From Stieleria mannarensis (GTDB lineage Bacteria > Planctomycetota > Planctomycetia > Pirellulales > Pirellulaceae): 64,000 nucleotides of DNA. Of this stretch, positions 35,214-44,254 are shown piece after piece; position 1 is the first letter of the stretch, and each line of letters opens with the position of its first letter. The position numbers were made by a program, and so were the translations under genes. The notes beneath the pieces were generated by a model. It saw only the letters and a program-made list of their open reading frames with translations. It did no database searches and was not told the origin of the DNA. The stretch is from the NCBI RefSeq assembly GCF_014154935.1, contig NZ_JACEHH010000018.1, positions 62,001-126,000 of the forward strand, in the 5' to 3' direction.

Positions 35214-38200
35214 ATGAAACGTCTCGGCTATCGTTCGGTATCGCTGTTTTTGGTTTTGGCAGCCTGTCAGTTTTTAGCGACCACACCTGGGGCCGTCGCC
35301 CAATCACCCCGTCTTCAGATTCGTAAGGGATTGAAGCTGGCGGCGGTCGGCAATTCGCTCGGTGAGCGGATGAACTTGTACGGCAACTTCGAGACTCGGT
35401 TCCAGTTGCGTCACGCGGGAGCCGACGTTCGGTTTCGCAATTTTTGTTGGCCGGCCGACGAGGTCGGCAACCGTCAACGGCCCGGCAGCTACACCACGAT
35501 CGACGATCCGCTGGCCGTCTTCGCTCCCCAGGCCTACCTGTGTTTCTTCGGTGCCAACGAGTCTTATGCGGGCACCGATGACGCCACGGTCGAGGCGTTC
35601 ATTGCTTCCTATCGCGATTATCTGGCGCTGTTGAACTCGAATTATTCCGGCGGCAACGCTCAATTCGTCCTCGTCAGCCCGATCGCGTTCGAGTCCACCG
35701 GCCATCGACTGCATCCCGACGCGGCCGCGCGGAACAAGGCGTTGAAGGTATACCGCGACGCGATCGAGAAACTGGCATCGGAACAGAAGTTGCCTTTCGT
35801 CGACCTGTTCACCGAATCCCTGGCGGCTTTCGATGCCCAGCCGGGCAACCAATACACGATCAACGGGCTGCACCTGAACGAAGCCGGTGACCGCTGGGTC
35901 GCCGAATTGCTCGACCGGTCGCTGTTCAGCGATTCGCTGACGTTGGACGCCGCGCGGTTCGAATCGGTCCGCAAGTGGGTCAACGACAAATCCTGGTTGC
36001 ACCTGCAAGACTATCGAATGCTCAACGGTTGGTATGTCTATGGCGGACGACGGACCTGGGACACGGAAACCTTCCCCAGTGAATACCGCAAGATCCGAGA
36101 AATGGTCGCCGTGCGTGATCAATACATCTGGGATCTGGCCCAGGGCAAACCCGTCGCCGATCGACCCGACGATTCCGGTACCGGCCAAGTCGTCGTCCCG
36201 GAAACCATGTTCGGCACCCGCAGCGACAGCTTTCGCGAGATGCGCGAACCCAAGGAACTCGTTTATCCGACGCCGGAAGAGTCGATCGAGATGATGACGG
36301 TTCCCGAGGGCATGGAAGTCCAGTTGTTTGCCTCCGAGCGCGAGTTCCCCGAATTGGCCAACCCCAATCAGATCGCCTTTGACGCCCAAGGCCGCTTGTG
36401 GGTTTCGTGCATGGCCAACTACCCGCAGTGGCAACCCGGTGCCGCACCGCCGGACGACCGGCTGCTGATTTTCGAAGACACCGACGGGGACGGCAAAGCC
36501 GATGTCTGCAAAACGTTTTATGACAAACTGATCTGTCCGACCGGGTTCGAATTCTACGACGGCGGCGTGCTGGTCGTCGACGAACCACGCATCCTGTTCC
36601 TCAAAGACACCGACGGTGATGACAAGGCCGATGAAGTCATTCAATTGATCGACGGCATCGCCACCGATGACACCCACCACACGATGGGCGCGTGGGAGTT
36701 TTCTCACGGCGGCAACCTGCACATGCTCGAAGGCATCTCGCTTTCGACCACCCTGGAAACACCCTGGGGGCCGTTCCGCAACAAGAACACCGGTGGTGCC
36801 TACGTCTACGATCCGATCTCCCAACGGGTCAGCCACTACCGCACCCCGGGTTACGGCAACCCCTGGTGTCTGGTGTTTGACCAGTGGGGCAACGGGATCG
36901 TCGGTGACGGCACCAACGCCAAGCAACACTGGATCGCACCGCTGGCCGGCAAAGAAGTTGATTCACGCAAGACGCTGCGGCCGGTGTTCGATAACCATGG
37001 CATGCGCCCGGCGGTCGGAAACGAGTTTCTGTTGTCGCGACATCTGCCCGACGACATGCAAGGACAATTCATCTATGCCTGTGTGATCAACATGCACGGA
37101 ATGCCGCGATTCAATCTGCGATTCGAGTCCGACGGCGCCGGATACGAAGGCGAACGCGTCGAAGACCTGCTGTCATCGTCCGACATGATCTTCCGCCCGG
37201 TCGATCCGAAAATCGGTCCCGATGGAGCGGTTTGGTTCGGCGATTGGTGCAACGCCTTGATCGGACACATGCAGTATTCGCAACGTGACCCGAACCGTGA
37301 TCACACACACGGCCGCGTTTATCGTCTGGTCAACAAGAACAAGCCGCTGTTGGACATCGTCGATCTGACCAAGCTGAGCGAATCCGAACTGCTGGACCAA
37401 TTGTTGGTCCCCGAGTTACGCACCCGCTATCGCGTGCGACGCGTGTTGCGCGATCGGCCCCAGCCACAGGTGTTTGCGGCGATCGCCGACTGGATTGCCG
37501 ACACGGATGACCCGCAACGGTTGTGCGAGGCGATGTGGATCCAGGAGAGTTTCCGAGCCGTCGACGCGGACTTGATCGATCGGATCCTGGCGTCGGATGA
37601 CTATCGCGCCCGGGCTGCGGCGATCCATACCGTGACCAACGAGATGTTGCGGATCGACGCCGCACACGATTACTTGGCCGCCGCGACCTCGGATCCGCAT
37701 CCGCGGGTTCGTCTGGAAGCCGTCCGCGGGATCAGCTTTCTGGAAACCCCCGATGCGACCGAGCTGGCCTTGTCGGTGACGAATCACCCGATGGATTATT
37801 GGATCGATTACACCCTTGAACACACCCTGAACGCCCTCGAGCCCGCTTGGTCGAAAGCTCAGAAGTCCGACGACTTTTTGGCCAACAGCAGCGAGCAAGC
37901 CAAGGCGTACTTTTTGCGGTATCAACGCATGTCCGGCCCCGGCGGCGCGGCCGTCGTTCCCCTGGAAATCGCCGACGATGTCGATGCGTCCCCGCAAGAC
38001 CGCAACGCCGCCATCAAAACCCTGGCCGGGCTCCGTGGCGGCAGCGCCGGCCTAGGCGAAGACGTGTTCAAACAAGTCTGCTCGGCCTGCCACCAAATCG
38101 GTGACCTGGGCAAAAAGTTCGGCCCCGATCTGTCCGACGTCGGTTCACGGTTCGACAAAGAAAAGATCATTCGATCGATCGTGATGCCCAACGACGAGAT

Positions 38201-38942
38201 CAGCAAAGGCTACGAGACGGTCAACATCCTGACCGTTGACGGCGATACGTTCAACGGTTTTGTGATCGCAAAGACTGATGACACGCTTTCCCTGGGCATC
38301 GCCAACGGAAAGCAAGTCGACATCCCGATCGATGACATCGAGATCGAAAAACCGATGAAAGCCAGTTCGATGCCGGAAGGATTGCTAAAACAAATCGCGC
38401 CGATCCAGGCACTCGACTTGATCGCCTACCTGTCCGCCCAGCGAGACGTCACCAAGGTTTCACGCCGGGGGTGGACCAGCGCCAAGTATCGCAACCAACC
38501 GAAGCTGCGGACGCACAACGGGGCGGTCGAAATCTCCCACGACGCCGCGATCAAACTCGGCCCGCACTTCGGCAACGGCACGTGGAACTCGGACCCGCAC
38601 TTGTTGCTGACCCCCGTCGGGCGAGAGGATTTCGACTTCGCCTTTCACAGCGACCATGATGCCGAGTCGCCTTACGTCACGATCCGTTTGCAAGAACCCG
38701 CGACGCTGAAGCACTTGATGCTGCGGAATCGATTGTCCAGCCAATTCCATTCCCGCGCCAAAGGGCTGACCGTTTGGGTCAGTCCCGATGGTGAGGATTA
38801 CCGACAGGTCTGGAAAGCCGACAAGCTGAAGGGCGACTGGATGATCGACTTCCCCGACGGCACCCAGGCGCAATACCTGCGGATCGGGTTGGACGGCGAA
38901 GGCACGTTCCACCTGTACCAGGCCGTCGTGTTCGGCGAGTGA
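35214..38942 (+). CDS. Fused SGNH / PVC-type dehydrogenase / HEAT / c-haem / discoidin protein
   Basis: 1,242 residues with signal peptide (cleavage near AVAQ, 30). Order: SGNH-like domain (~38-275) with GNSLGERM (Ser48), FFGANES and INGLHLNEAG; PVC-type propeller (~360-720) with DTDGDGKAD and DTDGDDKAD loops and HTHGRVYRL; HEAT repeats (~735-900); PVC-type haem domain with CSACHQ near 955 and SSMPEGLLKQ downstream; then a C-terminal discoidin/F5-8C-like domain (~1085-1242), a carbohydrate- or surface-binding fold. It is the single-chain version of the two gene pairs at 15065-19915 and 44255-48831. Likely an extracytoplasmic enzyme or binding protein in polysaccharide use; the reaction is unknown. 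Confidence 0.9.
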   Translation: MKRLGYRSVSLFLVLAACQFLATTPGAVAQSPRLQIRKGLKLAAVGNSLGERMNLYGNFETRFQLRHAGADVRFRNFCWPADEVGNRQRPGSYTTIDDPLAVFAPQAYLCFFGANESYAGTDDATVEAFIASYRDYLALLNSNYSGGNAQFVLVSPIAFESTGHRLHPDAAARNKALKVYRDAIEKLASEQKLPFVDLFTESLAAFDAQPGNQYTINGLHLNEAGDRWVAELLDRSLFSDSLTLDAARFESVRKWVNDKSWLHLQDYRMLNGWYVYGGRRTWDTETFPSEYRKIREMVAVRDQYIWDLAQGKPVADRPDDSGTGQVVVPETMFGTRSDSFREMREPKELVYPTPEESIEMMTVPEGMEVQLFASEREFPELANPNQIAFDAQGRLWVSCMANYPQWQPGAAPPDDRLLIFEDTDGDGKADVCKTFYDKLICPTGFEFYDGGVLVVDEPRILFLKDTDGDDKADEVIQLIDGIATDDTHHTMGAWEFSHGGNLHMLEGISLSTTLETPWGPFRNKNTGGAYVYDPISQRVSHYRTPGYGNPWCLVFDQWGNGIVGDGTNAKQHWIAPLAGKEVDSRKTLRPVFDNHGMRPAVGNEFLLSRHLPDDMQGQFIYACVINMHGMPRFNLRFESDGAGYEGERVEDLLSSSDMIFRPVDPKIGPDGAVWFGDWCNALIGHMQYSQRDPNRDHTHGRVYRLVNKNKPLLDIVDLTKLSESELLDQLLVPELRTRYRVRRVLRDRPQPQVFAAIADWIADTDDPQRLCEAMWIQESFRAVDADLIDRILASDDYRARAAAIHTVTNEMLRIDAAHDYLAAATSDPHPRVRLEAVRGISFLETPDATELALSVTNHPMDYWIDYTLEHTLNALEPAWSKAQKSDDFLANSSEQAKAYFLRYQRMSGPGGAAVVPLEIADDVDASPQDRNAAIKTLAGLRGGSAGLGEDVFKQVCSACHQIGDLGKKFGPDLSDVGSRFDKEKIIRSIVMPNDEISKGYETVNILTVDGDTFNGFVIAKTDDTLSLGIANGKQVDIPIDDIEIEKPMKASSMPEGLLKQIAPIQALDLIAYLSAQRDVTKVSRRGWTSAKYRNQPKLRTHNGAVEISHDAAIKLGPHFGNGTWNSDPHLLLTPVGREDFDFAFHSDHDAESPYVTIRLQEPATLKHLMLRNRLSSQFHSRAKGLTVWVSPDGEDYRQVWKADKLKGDWMIDFPDGTQAQYLRIGLDGEGTFHLYQAVVFGE

Positions 38943-38981
38943 CCCGGCGGGCAGAACGCAAGTGAGAGAGGCATGAAGATT

Positions 38982-39008
38982 GCGTTCCAAGGCGGAGCCT
39001 TGGAACGC
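38982..39008. terminator. Perfect 12-bp hairpin between convergent genes
   Basis: GCGTTCCAAGGC and GCCTTGGAACGC pair around GGA. It lies between the stops at 38942 (plus) and 39062 (minus), followed by a reverse family 2 word at 39033-39056. No T-run, so it may be a repeat rather than a classical terminator. Confidence 0.5.
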
Positions 39009-39061
39009 GTCTCGCAGCCGGCAAAAGCTGGATGACAGGCTAGAAGCCTATCCCACTCAAT

Positions 39062-40243
39062 TCACCGACTCAGCTCCGCCAATGCCGCGAACAAACTCTC
39101 CAACTCCTCTCGCATCGTCGTTTCGCCGCAGCTGATTCGCACGGTTCCATCGGCGGGCGAATCGATTGCCGCGTGGATCAACGCCGCGCAGTGCAACCCC
39201 GAGCGGACTTCGATCCCGAATTCGCTGTCCAGGATCATGGCCGCATCGCCGGCCGCAAGCCCGTCGATCGCGAGGCTGGCCACCGGCAGGACGGGAACGT
39301 GGGGGCGTCCGATCACACGGACGCCTGGAACCTGATCCAACCCGCTGTAAAGTTCGCTCGCCAGTTCGGCCAACCTGCCCTGTGAAGTCGCGAGCGTCTC
39401 CTGTGGCGAGGCGTGATCGCGTCGGCTGCGGAGCCCGGCCAGCCATCCGGCGTAGGCGGGGACGTTCAGATTGCCGGCTTCAAAACTTGCCGGGTAATCG
39501 TGCGGCATCTCCAGCGATTCCGAACGTGTGCCGGTCCCACCGAACACCGTGGGACGGATTCGATCTTGAGCTTCGCGGCGGACATACAAGAACCCGGTTC
39601 CCAGTGGTCCAGAGCCGCCCTTGTGCCCCGGCGCGGCCAGCACGTCGATGTGGGCTTGGGTGACCGAAAGCGGCAGGTGCCCGAACGTTTGGGCGGCGTC
39701 GCAGAACAACAGCGGCTTGGACGCTGGATCGAAGCGATCGACCAGCCGCCGACCGATCGCATCGACCGGCTGGACGGCACCATTGACGTTGGCGGCATGG
39801 ACGACCGCGACCATGCGTGTCTGGGGAGTGACCGCCGCAAGCACGGCGTCGGCACTGACTTGCCCCTGTGCATCGACCGGCACCACGGTCCAAGTGATCA
39901 CGTTATTTGCGACCAGGTGTTGCAGTGGCCGGAGCACGCTGTTGTGCTCGGCCGCCGTCGTGACGACGTGATCTCCGCTTTTCAAGATCCCCAACAGGCC
40001 CGCGTTCAAGGCAGCCGTGCCGCCGGGATGCAATGAGATTTCTTGGTCGCCGGCGGCACCGATCCAAGCAGCGAGTTCGCGCCGCAACCGCGCGATGATC
40101 TGGCCGGCGTGTTGCGACGCCCGGTAGGCGCCTCGTCCGACCGCCGCCTCGTGATGCATCGAAAAGTCGTGCATCGCGTCCAGGATGACCGGCGATTTCG
40201 GATAGCACGTCGCGGCATGGTCCAAGTAGATGCGTCGGGTCAT
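39062..40243 (-). CDS. Cysteine desulfurase-like PLP enzyme coupled to moaE
   Basis: 393 residues from the ATG at 40243, which overlaps the moaE stop as ATGA. Class V aminotransferase fold: YLDHAATCYPKSP, HPGGTAALNAGLLG, TAAEHNSVLRPL, CDAAQTFGHLPL, the Schiff-base Lys208 in APGHKGGSGPLGTGFLYV, and a candidate catalytic Cys352 in VRSGLHCAALIH, which matches the RxGxHCA pattern of SufS/CsdA-type (group II) desulfurases. It is clearly distinct from the group I enzyme at 20280. Its place directly behind moaE and moaD suggests it supplies sulfur for the MoaD thiocarboxylate during molybdopterin synthesis, an inference from context. Confidence 0.85.
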   Translation of the reverse strand: MTRRIYLDHAATCYPKSPVILDAMHDFSMHHEAAVGRGAYRASQHAGQIIARLRRELAAWIGAAGDQEISLHPGGTAALNAGLLGILKSGDHVVTTAAEHNSVLRPLQHLVANNVITWTVVPVDAQGQVSADAVLAAVTPQTRMVAVVHAANVNGAVQPVDAIGRRLVDRFDPASKPLLFCDAAQTFGHLPLSVTQAHIDVLAAPGHKGGSGPLGTGFLYVRREAQDRIRPTVFGGTGTRSESLEMPHDYPASFEAGNLNVPAYAGWLAGLRSRRDHASPQETLATSQGRLAELASELYSGLDQVPGVRVIGRPHVPVLPVASLAIDGLAAGDAAMILDSEFGIEVRSGLHCAALIHAAIDSPADGTVRISCGETTMREELESLFAALAELSR

Positions 40244-40668
40244 GGATGAATCCACTCGGTCGAATCGTCGGCAAACGTTTCCCGTTTCCAGATCGGCACG
40301 TCCGCTTTCAGCCGGTCCATGATCCAGGGCAGTGCCGAAAAGGCGTCACGGCGGTGGGCGCTGCTGCATCCGACCAGCACACTCGCTTGCCCCAGGGGGA
40401 CTTCGCCCAAGCGGTGCACGATCACAACGGCGGCCAGAGAATAAGTCCGCATGGCTTGTTCGGCCAGTTGTTGCAATTGTCCGAGGGCCATGGATTCATG
40501 CGCCTGGTAGTGGAGCGTTTTGGTGATCCGGACGCGTCCTCCCTCGGTGGTCGTTTTCCGCCGCGTCACACCGGCGAACCAGGCGTGCGCGCCCGTGTCC
40601 GGGTCGTCGATCGTGGACGACCAATCCGAGAGCTCGATCGGTGACTGAACCAGGCGAATCAAAATCAT
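40240..40668 (-). CDS. moaE: Molybdopterin synthase catalytic subunit
   Basis: 142 residues, normal for MoaE. Key features: FAGVTRR near the start, the LHYQAHESMA segment, VHRLGEVPLGQASVLVGCSSAHRRDAF, and the catalytic lysines Lys121 and Lys128 in DRLKADVPIWKRE. It converts precursor Z (cPMP) to molybdopterin with sulfur carried on MoaD. It lies 36 bp after moaD and overlaps the following desulfurase gene by 4 bp. Start is the ATG of MILIRL. Confidence 0.95.
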   Translation of the reverse strand: MILIRLVQSPIELSDWSSTIDDPDTGAHAWFAGVTRRKTTTEGGRVRITKTLHYQAHESMALGQLQQLAEQAMRTYSLAAVVIVHRLGEVPLGQASVLVGCSSAHRRDAFSALPWIMDRLKADVPIWKRETFADDSTEWIHP

Positions 40669-40704
40669 GAATCGGTCGTTTGAAAGTCAATGGTTGCCAG
40701 AGCG

Positions 40705-40965
40705 CTAACCGCCACTGACCGGCGGGATCAACGCGAGTTCGGCGTCGCCACGCTCGACGACGTGATCACCGGCGACGTATTGGCCATCGACGGCCAGCCG
40801 GCTGACGCCGATCAGCTGGGCCGCCGCGGGGACCTGTGCCGCGACGGCATCGATCAACATCGCCGCGGTCGCCGGTGGATCGACGGTGACTTCGATGACG
40901 TCGCAGCCGGCGGCGTCACGGACACCGGCAAACAGCAGAATCTGCATCGACACTGGGGGCCTCAT
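40705..40965 (-). CDS. moaD: Molybdopterin synthase sulfur-carrier subunit
   Basis: 86 residues with the ubiquitin-like MoaD pattern: MQILLFAGVRDAAG start, LIDAVAAQVP helix, RLAVDGQYV, and the obligatory C-terminal Gly-Gly (LIPPVSGG) that is adenylated and thiocarboxylated. The ATG at 40965 overlaps the stop of the upstream FAD/Fe-S gene as ATGA; an internal ATG at 40947 (MQILLF) would give the more typical N terminus. Works with MoaE next door. A MoeB-type activating enzyme is not in the window. Confidence 0.93.
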   Translation of the reverse strand: MRPPVSMQILLFAGVRDAAGCDVIEVTVDPPATAAMLIDAVAAQVPAAAQLIGVSRLAVDGQYVAGDHVVERGDAELALIPPVSGG

Positions 40966-43940
40966 CCGGGCGGCAATCCGAGTTCCTCGCCGACCTTCGG
41001 CAGTCGGCCGTAGGCATACGCGAGCAGTTTCAGGGGGTGAATGGTGTGCAGCTGGGTCCCATGTTCGATCTGCATTTTACAGGCGCTGCATTCGGTACAA
41101 GCGAGTCGCCGTCCGCTGCCGCGCATCGCCGAAATCATCGGCCAACCGACGCGCAGGCTATTGCGATAATTCTTGCGTTGCAATCCCCAGGTGCCCGCCA
41201 TCCCGCTGCAGCCGCCTTCGACATGATCGACGCGCACGCCCGGGATCAGGTTCAACAACTCGATCGACGCGATGTCCGGATCCAACACCCGCAAATGGCA
41301 GGGGCGGTGATAGGCGAATTCCAGGTCGACCGCTTGGAACTGGCGATCGAGTTTCCCGTCGGCGTGCAGCTCGCGCAGAAACTCGCACCCTTCATACGCG
41401 TTGCGGGCTACCAGGTGAGCGTCTTCGTCGTCCAGCAAGTTGGGGTATTCGTGTTTCAGGCACAGCACCGCGGCGGGTTCGGTCGCGACGATTTTGTATC
41501 CCGATCGGACCGCTTCGGACAACATCCGCACATTCTTGCGGGCGATCCGTCGGGCGCCCTTCAAGTCGCCGGCGGTGATCCGCGCCATGCCGCTACCGGT
41601 CTGGGACGTGGGCACATAGATCGCAATGCCATTTTGTTGCAGGATCTCCGCCAGCGCGCGGCCGATGTCGGGGTCGTGGTAGTTGGCATAGTGGTCCACA
41701 AAGTACAGCACTTTGACGCCATCGCCGGCCGGCGGTTTCGTCCAGCGTCGGCGCGAGGAATAACGCATGAAACTGCCCGATGCGATCGACGGCAATTCTC
41801 GCGCGGCCGACAACCCGAACAACTTTTCTGCCAACCAGCGTGAGAACCCGTTGCGGATCAACAGGTTGGCGATCCAGGGAAACCGCGACCCGACCGCGGC
41901 GACCGTGTCCAGCCGACAGAGCAATCGGTCCGACAGCGGTTGCCCGTTGGTGGCCACATACTGGGCCTTCAATTCGCCGACGATCTTGGGAATGTCGACC
42001 GTCGCCGGGCACTCGACACGACACTGATGGCAATTGAAACAAAGGTCCGCGACCGCTTTGGCGCGATCACCGGTCAGCGCTTCGACGTCGATCTTGCCGC
42101 TCAACACACCGCGCAACAAGTTCGCTTTGGCCCGCGGAGACGCCTCTTCGCTGCGCGTCGCGCGAAACACCGGACACTGACGCTCCGACCGCGCCGTCGT
42201 TCTGCATCGCGCGCATCCGTTACACGACTGTGCGACAACGTCGATCATCTCGTTCGGTGACCACTGCTGCAGCACCGGCAACTCGGGAACGGCGGCGTTC
42301 TGCAACCGCGCGACCTGGACGATTCGGTCGGTGGCTTTGATCAACGTTCGCGTTTCGGTGGACACCTCGATCGACTCGCCGATCGGGCGGATGTTTTCGT
42401 TGGGCTGCTGAAGCACGGCGCCGAACAGCTTGCCGGGGTTCAGCCGGTGATGCGGATCGAACAGCCGTTTGATCTGGCCCATCGCCGGCCAAAACTCACC
42501 GAACTGTTTCGGCAACAGCGCGCTGCGGCTCAACCCGGCGGCGTGTTCGACGCTGACCTGCCCTTTGAATTTCCAGACCACTTCGGCCACTTGCTCGGCG
42601 ACGCGTCGGATCTTTTTGCGTTCATCGGCGGACGACAAATCGATAAACGGTCGGACATGCAAATGACCGTGGCCGGCGTGGGCGAACACTGTCGCCGTGC
42701 ACTCGTTGTCACGCAAGGTTTTTTGAATCGCCGCCAACGCCTCGGGCAACTTCTCGGCCGGTACCGCGATGTCCTCGGTGAACGGAATCGGCATCCCCGG
42801 ACCCTTCAATCGACTCAGCCGCGGCGTGACCCGTCGGCACAACGCCCAGTAGCGGTCCCGGGTCGCTTGGTCGGTCGCCGCATGGGCGACGAAGGCCGAA
42901 TCGGGGCCGCGGGAGAGCTCTTCGCGGAGGATTTCGATGCGGTCGGTCAACTCCGCCAGCGAGTCGCCTTGCAGCTCAAGCAACAACATCGCTTCGGCTT
43001 CTTGCGGCAACACACTTTCAAATTGCCGCTCGGTTTCCCGTGCGATCCCCAACAATCGGCGCCCCATCAAGTCACACGCCACCGGCCCGTGACCCAACGA
43101 CCGCACGGCACAGCGGGCGGCCGATTCCAAGCGGTGAAAGAACAGCATCACCACGCCGCGGTGCTTGGGGATCGGTTCGGTTTTCACCGTCGCGTCGACG
43201 ATCAGCCCCAGCGTTCCCTGGGTGCCCACCAAGAACTTGGCCAAATCGACGCGTCCCAGATCGTCGACCAGCGAATCGAATCGATAGCCCCCCCGCGCCG
43301 GCGGGGCGTCCTTGAATTGTTCCAGGCAGCTTTGATATTGCGTCTGGATTTCCATCAGTCCACGCGCCAGCCGCCCGAGCGTTCCCGGATCGTCGGGGTG
43401 ATGTTTCGACACATCCAGCAACTCGCCGTCGACGGTCACAAAACGCAGCGACTGGATGTTGTCGCGGGCCGAGCCGCTGCGCAGATAGTGGCTGCCCGAG
43501 GCGTTGGTCGCCAACACACTGCCCATCGTCGTGATGCTGCGGGTCGCCGGGTCGGGGCCGTACCAGCGACCCATCGGTTTAAGGTTGCGATTGAGTTCGG
43601 CGATCGTCAGACCGGCCTGCACCATGGCCACCGTTTTCAACGGATCGAATTGCATCCGCCGCATGTAACGTGAAAAATCGACCACCAGTCCGGGGCCGAC
43701 CGATTCCCCCGACACCCCACTGCCGCTGCCTCGGGGGTGAATCGGCAGATCCTGTTCGCCGGCATACTGGACCAACGCGACCACGTCGGCCGCCGAACGC
43801 GGTCGCACCACGCCGATCGGCTGGATCTCATAAATGCTTGCGTCGGTCGCGTACAACGTCGTCGATACGGAATCGCACATCACGTCGCCACGAACGATCC
43901 CCCGCAAGTCGTCTTGAATGCGTTGTCGGTCGATTTCCAT
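40962..43940 (-). CDS. FAD-linked oxidoreductase with Fe-S and cysteine-rich domains (YdiJ-type)
   Basis: 992 residues. N-terminal FAD-binding type 4 domain with PRGSGSGVSGESVGPGLVVDFSRYM (~70-95) and GSVLATNASGSHYLRSGSARDNI; FAD-oxidase C domain to ~530 with HAGHGHLHVRP (a D-lactate/2-hydroxyacid dehydrogenase signature); two ferredoxin-like CxxCxxC sets, CNGCARCR...CP (~575) and CFNCHQCRVECP (~630); and CCG-like cysteine-rich segments RPCHLRVL, GGCSGMAGTWG and CTECSACKMQ at the C terminus. This is the single-chain 2-hydroxyacid oxidase/glycolate-oxidase-like arrangement of E. coli YdiJ; likely substrate is D-lactate, D-2-hydroxyglutarate or glycolate. It heads a translationally coupled unit with moaD, moaE and a desulfurase. 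Confidence 0.9.
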   Translation of the reverse strand: MEIDRQRIQDDLRGIVRGDVMCDSVSTTLYATDASIYEIQPIGVVRPRSAADVVALVQYAGEQDLPIHPRGSGSGVSGESVGPGLVVDFSRYMRRMQFDPLKTVAMVQAGLTIAELNRNLKPMGRWYGPDPATRSITTMGSVLATNASGSHYLRSGSARDNIQSLRFVTVDGELLDVSKHHPDDPGTLGRLARGLMEIQTQYQSCLEQFKDAPPARGGYRFDSLVDDLGRVDLAKFLVGTQGTLGLIVDATVKTEPIPKHRGVVMLFFHRLESAARCAVRSLGHGPVACDLMGRRLLGIARETERQFESVLPQEAEAMLLLELQGDSLAELTDRIEILREELSRGPDSAFVAHAATDQATRDRYWALCRRVTPRLSRLKGPGMPIPFTEDIAVPAEKLPEALAAIQKTLRDNECTATVFAHAGHGHLHVRPFIDLSSADERKKIRRVAEQVAEVVWKFKGQVSVEHAAGLSRSALLPKQFGEFWPAMGQIKRLFDPHHRLNPGKLFGAVLQQPNENIRPIGESIEVSTETRTLIKATDRIVQVARLQNAAVPELPVLQQWSPNEMIDVVAQSCNGCARCRTTARSERQCPVFRATRSEEASPRAKANLLRGVLSGKIDVEALTGDRAKAVADLCFNCHQCRVECPATVDIPKIVGELKAQYVATNGQPLSDRLLCRLDTVAAVGSRFPWIANLLIRNGFSRWLAEKLFGLSAARELPSIASGSFMRYSSRRRWTKPPAGDGVKVLYFVDHYANYHDPDIGRALAEILQQNGIAIYVPTSQTGSGMARITAGDLKGARRIARKNVRMLSEAVRSGYKIVATEPAAVLCLKHEYPNLLDDEDAHLVARNAYEGCEFLRELHADGKLDRQFQAVDLEFAYHRPCHLRVLDPDIASIELLNLIPGVRVDHVEGGCSGMAGTWGLQRKNYRNSLRVGWPMISAMRGSGRRLACTECSACKMQIEHGTQLHTIHPLKLLAYAYGRLPKVGEELGLPPG

Positions 43941-44254
43941 GCATTAGTTCGACCCCATCGAGCGTCCCAAGTCAACCAGATGGTTTAGTTTCAAGTTGGG
44001 AGTTGGGAGTTGGGAGTTGGGAGTTGGGAGTTGGGAGTTGGGAGTTGGGAGTGATGGGGGGGCTAGGTCGGGACGGAAGCAAGGGGGGCGGACACGAAAT
44101 TGGGTGACACGTAAAGATCGGGAAAAACCTGAAACCTGAAACCTGATACCAGTGCCCCCACCCCTGTTCCGGTTGTTGCTAAACTGATCGATCTCCCGCG
44201 TCTTGGTGCGATTTCCGCCCCCGCCCCGCCCCCACCTTGTGAGGCTTTTCCAAA
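43941..44254. other. Divergent promoter region with two heptamer repeats
   Basis: No gene is supported. It separates the divergent FAD/Fe-S and ThuA genes and contains eight TTGGGAG units (43996-44051) and three AACCTGA units (44126-44146). Promoters for both genes must lie here; the repeats sit where they could influence them. Confidence 0.5.
43996..44051. repeat. Eight perfect tandem TTGGGAG heptamers
   Basis: Seven-base unit repeated eight times without a mismatch, 55 bp upstream of the FAD/Fe-S start. Such simple sequence repeats can change copy number by slippage. Confidence 0.95.

Noticed and set aside
43996-44051. Origin iterons or telomere-like repeat
   Set aside because: No DnaA boxes, rep gene or other origin features nearby; treated as a simple sequence repeat.
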